NCBI GenBank assembly: GCA_900767585.1
Contig: CAAFZP010000002.1
Location: forward strand, 1 to 12,580
Direction: 5' to 3'
Length of the DNA stretch: 12,580 bases
Source of the DNA: Lachnospiraceae bacterium
Lineage (GTDB): Bacteria; Bacillota; Clostridia; Lachnospirales; Lachnospiraceae
The notes under the pieces were generated by a model. That model did no database searches. It was not told the origin of the DNA and saw nothing but the letters and a program-made list of their open reading frames with translations. Each line of letters starts with the position of its first letter. The first letter of the stretch is position 1. Shown here in pieces: positions 7,701-12,580 of this stretch. The position numbers and the translations under genes are program-made.

Positions 7701-9104
7701 TTAGTAATATTCCGCATCAACCTCCGGGCATATCTCCCAGATATCTTCCTCTTCATCTTCTCCGACAATATAGATATATACGGTACCATAAGAATTTATT
7801 TCAAACGCAAAATTCTTTGCACCATTTTCGGTATATTTGACCTCCGGAAGTTTCTCCCCGATATTGGATTTGATTTCTGCTGCAACATCGTCCGGCAGCA
7901 CCGCCAGCCCTTCCTCTGTCACATAAATCAGCTGATTGCTGTAATTCTCTATCAATTCTGTGTATATCCGCTCAGATCCAAGTGAGGTTTCAACTGCGGT
8001 CTTGATTGTCTTTGCCGAAGAAATATCCTGTGACTTCAAGGATTTTCCCATATATTGATCCAATAATGGCAATACAGCACCTTCCACCGGCGGAATCACA
8101 TACCACTGATCTTCGTATTTATATAGAATCGCGCAATCTGCATAAAGGTCGGCACTGTTGTAAGTACCGGAAATATCTTCGTAATCAACCGTCGCTTTCA
8201 CTGACACGTCAAACGAAAGATCTACCAGATACATATCATCCGGATCAATATTATACATGGCAAGCGCAGCCTCAAATTTCGCTTGCACTTCATCGACGGT
8301 AATTCCATCCTCGCCTGTTCCATTCAAAATCAGTTCTTCTATCGTTGTGTCGGTTCCTGCCTTTTTCAACTGACCATTCATGTATTTAAAATATTTCGCT
8401 ACATCAAATGCTTCTATATCTTTTACTTTGATATTTGAGAATCTGATTTTCGCATCATCCAGTGTGTTTTGCAATTCATAGTTATATAATCCATAATCCA
8501 GACTTTCTTCAAAATCATCAAAGTCATATCCGTCGCCATAATCGTCAAACAGGCGCGCGAGTAGATTTCTAGGTACTGTACGATACAGCACCCCCTTTAC
8601 ATCTTTCCGCTCAATCTGCATCGCATAATTCTCAAGTGTTTTCTGCGCAGTTCGTTTTGTCAGTTTTCCCGCGAAAAAGATCAGCCACACTGCAAGAAAT
8701 GCAATTACAGCCACAGTAACGCTGACGATAGGTATAACGATCTTCTTTTTGTCGATTTCCTTCTTCTGTTTTGGCTGCTTCTCCGGTGTGTATCCTCCCT
8801 GCATATCCGGCTGATTCATCGGTGCGTATCCTCCCGGCATACCCGGCTGATTCATCGGCGTGTATCCTCCCTGCATACCCGACTGATTCATCGCTGTGTA
8901 TCCTCCCTGCATGCCCGGCTGATTCATCGGTGCGTATCCTCCCGGCATGCCCGGCTGATTCATCGGTGTGTATCCTCCCTGCATATCCGGCTGATTCATC
9001 GCTGTGTATCCTCCCGGCACGCCCGGCTGCAAATTCGAACCACAATAAGGACATACCTGCACATAATCTTCTAATTGTGCACCACACATATTACAATTTT
9101 TCAT
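7701..9104 (-). CDS. Zinc-ribbon, single-TM protein with GGYxPMNQPGMx repeats (467 aa)
   Basis: N-terminal zinc ribbon with C4, C7, C18 and C21 (CNMC, CPYC). Residues 31-114 are seven copies (last degenerate) of a 12-residue Gly/Met/Pro/Gln repeat. A basic stretch (KQKKEIDKKK) and one TM segment (about 122-146) follow. About 320 extracytoplasmic residues come next: a helical start (about 150-200), a mixed domain with DLYADCAILYKYEDQWYVIP resembling NTF2-like folds, and a last part (about 361-467, SAKTIKTAVETSL... VYIYIV) resembling pilin-like ectodomains. The topology predicted is ribbon inside, domains outside. The start at 9104 has GGAGG 7 nt upstream; the frame opens 21 codons earlier across the promoter, so that start is rejected. 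Own promoter at 9139-9167; aroA follows by 16 nt. Function unknown; a sensor or envelope role is inference. Domain names beyond the ribbon and TM are tentative. Confidence 0.92.
   Translation of the reverse strand: MKNCNMCGAQLEDYVQVCPYCGSNLQPGVPGGYTAMNQPDMQGGYTPMNQPGMPGGYAPMNQPGMQGGYTAMNQSGMQGGYTPMNQPGMPGGYAPMNQPDMQGGYTPEKQPKQKKEIDKKKIVIPIVSVTVAVIAFLAVWLIFFAGKLTKRTAQKTLENYAMQIERKDVKGVLYRTVPRNLLARLFDDYGDGYDFDDFEESLDYGLYNYELQNTLDDAKIRFSNIKVKDIEAFDVAKYFKYMNGQLKKAGTDTTIEELILNGTGEDGITVDEVQAKFEAALAMYNIDPDDMYLVDLSFDVSVKATVDYEDISGTYNSADLYADCAILYKYEDQWYVIPPVEGAVLPLLDQYMGKSLKSQDISSAKTIKTAVETSLGSERIYTELIENYSNQLIYVTEEGLAVLPDDVAAEIKSNIGEKLPEVKYTENGAKNFAFEINSYGTVYIYIVGEDEEEDIWEICPEVDAEYY
8791..9030. repeat. 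36-bp tandem repeat array inside the zinc-ribbon gene
   Basis: Six full 36-bp units (8791-9006) plus a 24-bp partial unit (9007-9030), each beginning TATCCTCC on the plus strand. The unit is a multiple of 3, so copy-number change keeps the frame. The encoded units run TA, TP, AP, TA, TP, AP at the third and fourth positions of GGYxx, which makes a 108-bp higher-order repeat of three units. The high Gly/Pro coding makes long open frames in other phases here; these are shadows. Confidence 0.95.
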
Positions 9105-9138
9105 CCTTGCCCCTCCACTTTTCCATTTTTCTGCTTGT

Positions 9139-9167
9139 ATTTTATCATAACTTAAACATGATAACAA
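9139..9167 (-). promoter_or_regulatory. Promoter of the zinc-ribbon / aroA unit
   Basis: Minus strand: -35 TTGTTA (9162-9167), 17-nt spacer, -10 TAAAAT (9139-9144) preceded by TGA as an extended -10. The leader is about 28 nt. The -35 lies 1 nt from the end of the upstream nuclease gene, so the unit does not depend on read-through. Confidence 0.65.
9142..9164. promoter_or_regulatory. 7-bp inverted repeat within the promoter spacer (candidate operator)
   Basis: TTATCAT and ATGATAA are perfect 7-bp arms with a 9-nt centre, overlapping both the -35 and the -10 of the zinc-ribbon gene. The 23-bp span suits a dimeric repressor. It lacks a following U-tract on the minus strand, so I do not read it as the nuclease terminator. 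Confidence 0.4.
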
Positions 9168-9168
9168 T

Positions 9169-10152
9169 TTATGGATTACATTTTTTGCACGGCGTATATC
9201 CCATAGTTTCCAGCTCTTCCACAGTCCCTTCGTAGGTCTGCCTGTTTGCCTCTTTCATCTGACTTACGCTGGAGCAGGTCGGCCGGTGAATCTTCTTTGT
9301 GTTTGTATTCAGGATATAAGTCCGGGAAGTCTGATTTGAGCTGTTCTGCTTTTCTTCCGTGTTTTCCGCAGCCTGGGCATCTGCCCGGCTGCTCTTTGTA
9401 TTTTCTAACGCCCCGGTGGCTGCTCCACCTGCTTCGTGGCTTGCTCCATCTGCATAGTCAATTACAATGCCCGGCTGCACATTATAGCAATATACATGAA
9501 AGCAGATTCCTGCCCCTTCATCCTCGACGGACCAGCCCTCCATCTCCACACCGGAAGCAACCAGATTATCTCCATCAAAAATTGGTGTCACACGGTATAG
9601 CACATGATTTCCAGTCTGATTCACGTAGTCATTGACCATCTCTTCAAGAGGAAGCATCCCCTCGATATTTAAGTATCGTGTTCCGGTGATCAGATTCTTC
9701 TCATTTGCATTTTCACCGGCCAGACAATATGCAATCAGATGGCAGCGGTTGTAGAGATAATTTCCGTCAATCAGATCATTGTATTTTACGGTGTGCCAAC
9801 CGCTTGGGCGAACATTTCCGATTACGTCCCGTTCTTCCGTCGGCTGAATCTCCGGACAGATATTTGCATATGCCTGCCCGCAGCGTCCAAGTGAATCCAA
9901 ATTACTATAGGTTTCAAACGCCTCGGTGTTTTTCTTTTCTTCCTCCGTAAAATCCGGAATGTTTTTTTCAAGCTGGATATATGGCGTTCCATCGTAATCC
10001 GGAACGTCAGGATTCTTCGTTATAGCCTGCGCTTCTATGGCAGTCGCGGTCGCATCATCCGCGGTGGTCTGCCCGACCGCGCATCCGGCTAGTGAAATTG
10101 CAATGGACAGACAGGCTAGCATATAGTTCCGTGTTATTTTAATCTTTTTCAT
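9169..10152 (-). CDS. Secreted lipoprotein DNA/RNA non-specific nuclease with C-terminal Cys/His motif
   Basis: Endonuclease of the NUC1/EndA-like (Endonuclease_NS_2) family, likely anchored outside the cell for nucleic acid degradation. The 327-aa form has a lipoprotein signal: basic N-terminus, hydrophobic stretch, lipobox LAGC (C24). The catalytic core shows YNRCH (N135-H138; the usual DRGH), then N153 and N162 in EKNLITGTRYLN as likely Mg2+ ligands, with E170/E171 nearby. The conserved VLYRVTPIF and ASGVEMEGWSVED segments follow. A low-complexity linker (about 236-277) joins a tail with H289, C293, C322 and C325 (HRPTC ... PCKKC), an Ada-like zinc-binding pattern. I choose ATG 10152 because it gives the signal peptide directly, with GGAGAG 9 nt upstream. 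An ATG 30 nt earlier (10182) also has GGAGAGG, but very close (1-4 nt). Own promoter upstream; no terminator before the next promoter. Confidence 0.94.
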   Translation of the reverse strand: MKKIKITRNYMLACLSIAISLAGCAVGQTTADDATATAIEAQAITKNPDVPDYDGTPYIQLEKNIPDFTEEEKKNTEAFETYSNLDSLGRCGQAYANICPEIQPTEERDVIGNVRPSGWHTVKYNDLIDGNYLYNRCHLIAYCLAGENANEKNLITGTRYLNIEGMLPLEEMVNDYVNQTGNHVLYRVTPIFDGDNLVASGVEMEGWSVEDEGAGICFHVYCYNVQPGIVIDYADGASHEAGGAATGALENTKSSRADAQAAENTEEKQNSSNQTSRTYILNTNTKKIHRPTCSSVSQMKEANRQTYEGTVEELETMGYTPCKKCNP

Positions 10153-10253
10153 TGCTTGTTTCTCTCCATATCCACTGCGCATTCCTCTCCAGGTTCATTT
10201 ATTGCCTGTTCCTATCAACATTCATTACGTGCTACTTATATAACACTACATCC

Positions 10254-10282
10254 ATTATACGTTCCTTATTCCATATGCACAA
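10254..10282 (-). promoter_or_regulatory. Promoter of the nuclease gene
   Basis: Minus strand: perfect -10 TATAAT (10254-10259), 17-nt spacer, -35 TTGTGC (10277-10282, three of six to consensus). The leader is about 95 nt. Confidence 0.6.
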
Positions 10283-10316
10283 GCCATCTCTGGGCTTTTC
10301 CGCCCCTCTCCTCCCG

Positions 10317-10335
10317 CCCACGCCCACCGCGTGGG
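10317..10335 (+). other. GC-rich hairpin in the divergent intergenic region
   Basis: CCCACGC and GCGTGGG form a perfect 7-bp stem with loop CCACC, followed by TTTTC on the plus strand. It looks like a weak terminator, but no plus-strand gene lies just upstream; it could insulate the aminopeptidase promoter or be part of the repeat element around it. Confidence 0.45.
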
Positions 10336-10425
10336 TTTTCTCCCCGGGAAACTTCTCTCTACGCCCATCTCGCCAGCATAGATTAGCATCCTATCCATTT
10401 CCCCGGCAAAAGTTAGCGTCCAGCC
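10336..10425. repeat. Degenerate 30-bp tandem repeats in a C-rich intergenic segment
   Basis: Two adjacent 30-bp units, 10366-10395 and 10396-10425, match at about 20 of 30 positions (shared CCAT, GCA, TTAGC, TCC); a third, weaker unit precedes them at 10336-10365. In one minus-strand frame each unit encodes 10 residues ending in a similar pattern (TFAGEM, IYAGEM, SFPGRK). The whole gap 10283-10425 is C-rich on the plus strand and, by the promoters on both sides, lies outside both transcripts. The 62-codon frame here starts with TTG and has no good ribosome binding site, so I do not call a gene. Confidence 0.5.
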
Positions 10426-10454
10426 TTGCAATCTCTCAAGCAACTCTCTATACT
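10426..10454 (+). promoter_or_regulatory. Promoter of the M18 aminopeptidase
   Basis: -35 TTGCAA (10426-10431), 17-nt spacer, -10 TATACT (10449-10454, five of six). The leader to the ATG is about 90 nt and holds two hairpins. Confidence 0.65.
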
Positions 10455-10477
10455 ACATACATGAACTACATGATTTC

Positions 10478-10512
10478 GAAACATACGCTATATCCAAATC
10501 ACCGTATGTTTC
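10478..10512 (+). promoter_or_regulatory. Leader hairpin 1 upstream of the aminopeptidase
   Basis: GAAACATACG (10478-10487) and CGTATGTTTC (10503-10512) are perfect 10-bp arms with a 15-nt loop, lying wholly in the predicted 5' leader. No U-tract follows, so it is not a terminator; an RNA structure or a protein-binding site are both possible. Confidence 0.55.
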
Positions 10513-10518
10513 ACACTT

Positions 10519-10533
10519 GTGTACCCCATACAC
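10519..10533 (+). promoter_or_regulatory. Leader hairpin 2, next to the ribosome binding site
   Basis: GTGTA and TACAC pair over 5 bp with loop CCCCA, ending 4 nt before AAAGGAG (10537-10543). It is short and may be incidental, but together with hairpin 1 it makes the leader unusually structured. Confidence 0.35.
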
Positions 10534-10551
10534 TTCAAAGGAGATTATCAC

Positions 10552-11802
10552 ATGCAAACTTTATTACGTTTTTTACAGAACGGCAAAACGCAGTTTCACG
10601 TTGCCAAACTCGCCAAAGAATATTTAGACGCACATAACTTCACACAGATATCTGATCGTGAAAATCTTTCCGAACTCGCTGCCGGCAGATACTATCTTGC
10701 CCCATTTTCTTCGATCGTGATTCCATTTGTCAAAGGAACACAGAACACACAGGTGCGCATTGCCTGCGCACACACGGATTTCCCGATGCTCAAGGTAAAG
10801 CCGAACCCGGAATTAAAAAAGCAGGGATATCTGCAAATAAATGTGGAACCGTATGGCGGACTTATCAAAGAAACCTGGTTTGACCGTCCGCTCGGTCTCG
10901 CCGGAAAAGTTATCTGCAAGAGTGATACCATCTTCCATCCGGAAGTCCGGTTGTTTGATTCCGAAAAACCGGTTGCCATCATTCCAAACCTTGCTCCACA
11001 TCTGAAACGCGGCGGCAAAGAAGGAGAGCTTGATGTGCAAAAAGAGCTGATCCCGATTGTAGACATGATTACATCGTCCAATAATGCCAATCCGCATTTT
11101 CTGCTTTCTTATGCAGCAGAAAAGCTAGGCATCCATCCGGATGATATTCTGGACTTCGATCTGTACCTGTACATCTGTGATGCGCCAACAACTGTCGGTA
11201 TCAACGACGCATTTGTGACAAGTCCTCGTATCGATAATATTTCCTCTGTCTGTGCCATCTTAGAAGGTCTGGCAGACTCAGAGCCTTCTGATAGACTTTG
11301 CATCGGTGCGCTCTTCGACAACGAAGAGATCGGCAGTCGTTCAAAGCAGGGTGCTGACAGCCTGTTACTTGCAGATATCGTAAAACGTCTGACTGCAGAC
11401 AGCCCGATTTCTCTGACCGAAGATGGATTCTATCTGTCTGTGGATGTGGCACATGCCACACATCCAAATTACAATGAGAAATCGGATATCACAAATACTG
11501 TGCTGCTCGGAAAAGGTGCTGTCCTGAAATCCAGTGCCAGCCAGCGCTATGTATGTGACAGCGAGGCCGGAGCCTGCATCATTGATCTATGTAACACAGA
11601 ACATATCGCCCTGCAGCGCACCGTCAACCGTTCCGGCATGCCGGGCGGACAGACACTTGGTCCGATCGTATCCTCCTACCTGCCCATGCGTGCGTGCGAT
11701 ATCGGTATTCCGGTTCTTGCCATGCATTCTGCAAGTGAACTGATGCACAAAGATGACTTTGTTGCGCTCACCAGCCTTCTGTCATCCTTTTACAAACTGT
11801 AA
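10552..11802 (+). CDS. M18 family (aspartyl) aminopeptidase
   Basis: Cytosolic, dinuclear-zinc aminopeptidase; M18 enzymes remove N-terminal acidic residues from peptides. 416 aa, near the family's usual 420-435. The metal and catalytic residues are all present: AHTDFP (H74), SPRIDN (D228), FDNEEIGS (E258, E259), SVDVAHATHPNY (D298) and LAMHSASELMH (H392). The ATG at 10552 has AAAGGAG 8 nt upstream. A GTG 33 nt earlier is in frame but lies inside the leader hairpin and has no binding site, so it is rejected. There is no signal peptide. It is a single-gene unit between its own promoter and a strong terminator, and its neighbours give no further hint of its substrate. Confidence 0.96.
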   Translation: MQTLLRFLQNGKTQFHVAKLAKEYLDAHNFTQISDRENLSELAAGRYYLAPFSSIVIPFVKGTQNTQVRIACAHTDFPMLKVKPNPELKKQGYLQINVEPYGGLIKETWFDRPLGLAGKVICKSDTIFHPEVRLFDSEKPVAIIPNLAPHLKRGGKEGELDVQKELIPIVDMITSSNNANPHFLLSYAAEKLGIHPDDILDFDLYLYICDAPTTVGINDAFVTSPRIDNISSVCAILEGLADSEPSDRLCIGALFDNEEIGSRSKQGADSLLLADIVKRLTADSPISLTEDGFYLSVDVAHATHPNYNEKSDITNTVLLGKGAVLKSSASQRYVCDSEAGACIIDLCNTEHIALQRTVNRSGMPGGQTLGPIVSSYLPMRACDIGIPVLAMHSASELMHKDDFVALTSLLSSFYKL

Positions 11803-11873
11803 ATTATCATACACCCAGCAGCTGCCACATCATACTGCATGTCAGCCGGCACCATATACGCTGAAAATTTGTC

Positions 11874-11917
11874 AAAAAGGGGTGTCACACGCAATTTCCG
11901 TGTGGCAGCCCCTTTTT
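11874..11917. terminator. Two-way intrinsic terminator between the aminopeptidase and phosphodiesterase genes
   Basis: AAAAAGGGGTGTCACACG (11874-11891) pairs with CGTGTGGCAGCCCCTTTTT (11899-11917), interrupted by one bulge and a wobble, with a loop of about 7 nt. T-runs lie on both sides, so it serves both converging genes. Confidence 0.92.
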
Positions 11918-11944
11918 CTTACACATCTATATTTTCCGTTTATT

Positions 11945-12580
11945 CTAATATTGATAAATCAACCGTTTCATCCAATCCTCGATGATCGAATCATTTGCAT
12001 TGGAGATCACTTCTTTTGTATAGGATGGTTTATCCGTGATGATTCCGTCGACATCGAGCAACAGCAGATCTTTGATATCCTCCTCATAATTGACTGTCCA
12101 CGCGTAAACCTTTTTCCCTTTTGCATGAATCCGGCTCACCATATTGTTGCTGATATACGTATGCTTGATACTGAATCCATCGATATCTTTCATATCTGCA
12201 AAATCACCAAATGCCATCGTCATGATATAATATGTCTGAATGTCCGGGTCCAATGCCTTTGCCTCGCGCAAGGCAGATGTACTCTGGGATGCCACGATGC
12301 AATGCTTCACATAATCATATTTATGAAGCAACTCTACGATTCCCTGCACATAATTCTGATCCGTATCCGCCGGTTTTAATTCAATATTCAGAAATACATC
12401 ATTTTCCTGCGCAAAGAGAAGCACATCCTCAAGCGTCGGAATCTTCGTGCCATCATAAGAACGGTCAAAATAACTTCCGACATCCAGTTTGCTGATGTAA
12501 TCATAGTCCACTTCGCCAACTTTCCGCATGACATTTGCCGTCCGGTTCAGGCTTTCATCATGCATGATGACATACACGCC
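11945..12580 (-). CDS. Glycerophosphodiester phosphodiesterase, C-terminal part (5' end beyond window)
   Basis: GDPD-family TIM-barrel enzyme that hydrolyses glycerophosphodiesters to glycerol-3-phosphate and an alcohol. The frame is open to the right edge; about 212 codons are visible. Motifs: GVYVIMHDESLNRT (the catalytic His in HDE), IPTLEDVL, NIELKP (metal-binding Glu), AWTVN and VDGIITDKP at the barrel end. The first catalytic HRG motif must lie outside the window. The GTG at 12577 is an internal codon, not the start. I cannot tell whether the missing part is a short N-terminus or the multi-TM extension seen in some Firmicute members. Confidence 0.93.
   Translation of the reverse strand, partial: GVYVIMHDESLNRTANVMRKVGEVDYDYISKLDVGSYFDRSYDGTKIPTLEDVLLFAQENDVFLNIELKPADTDQNYVQGIVELLHKYDYVKHCIVASQSTSALREAKALDPDIQTYYIMTMAFGDFADMKDIDGFSIKHTYISNNMVSRIHAKGKKVYAWTVNYEEDIKDLLLLDVDGIITDKPSYTKEVISNANDSIIEDWMKRLIYQY

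Noticed and set aside
6404..7789. 461-aa version of AroA
   Set aside because: The extra 35 residues lie inside the preceding gene and are not part of the family; MKLSRIHGLSGEV at 7684 is the natural start.
8632..9087. Long alternative frames (151 aa minus and 154 aa plus) over the repeat array
   Set aside because: They are shadows of the 36-bp in-frame repeat of the zinc-ribbon gene; neither has a binding site or a plausible protein outside the repeat.
10255..10443. 62-codon minus-strand frame with a 10-residue periodicity
   Set aside because: TTG start, only GAGAG touching it, and the end runs into the nuclease promoter. The periodicity is reported as a DNA repeat instead.

Overview
The window reads as chromosomal DNA of a low-to-mid GC anaerobic Firmicute, most likely Lachnospiraceae (Roseburia/Agathobacter/Coprococcus-like). 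This rests on strong AGGAGG-type ribosome binding sites, extended -10 promoters, class II EPSP synthase, zinc-ribbon membrane proteins and a lipoprotein nuclease with a C-terminal Cys/His motif. Genus level is a guess. There is no tRNA, rRNA, CRISPR array, transposase or phage gene.

Layout, left to right. (1) 1-5752, all on the minus strand: the 5' two thirds of uvrC (cut by the left edge); a 697-aa mainly helical protein of unknown function with its own promoter; a membrane-anchored MutS-type ATPase whose start overlaps a 70-aa two-helix membrane protein. (2) 5753-6335, plus strand: a divergent promoter and a single-gene unit for a 120-aa membrane protein with a very acidic tail, ending in a long two-way terminator. 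(3) 6404-10282, minus strand: a secreted lipoprotein nuclease, then a separately promoted pair of a zinc-ribbon/one-TM protein with six 36-bp repeats and aroA. (4) 10283-10551: a noncoding, C-rich segment with degenerate 30-bp repeats between two divergent promoters, then a structured leader. (5) 10552-11802, plus strand: an M18 aspartyl aminopeptidase, ending in a second two-way terminator. (6) 11945-12580, minus strand: the C-terminal part of a glycerophosphodiester phosphodiesterase cut by the right edge.

The genes do not form one pathway; they are mostly one- or two-gene transcription units: DNA repair (uvrC), aromatic biosynthesis (aroA), peptide and phosphodiester turnover, and several envelope proteins. 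The least explained parts are the membrane MutS plus small partner, the 697-aa helical protein under a palindromic promoter, the repeat-bearing zinc-ribbon protein transcribed with aroA, and the repeat-filled gap at 10283-10425. I see no clear-cut novel defence or mobile system; the membrane MutS operon is the best candidate for an uncharacterised one.
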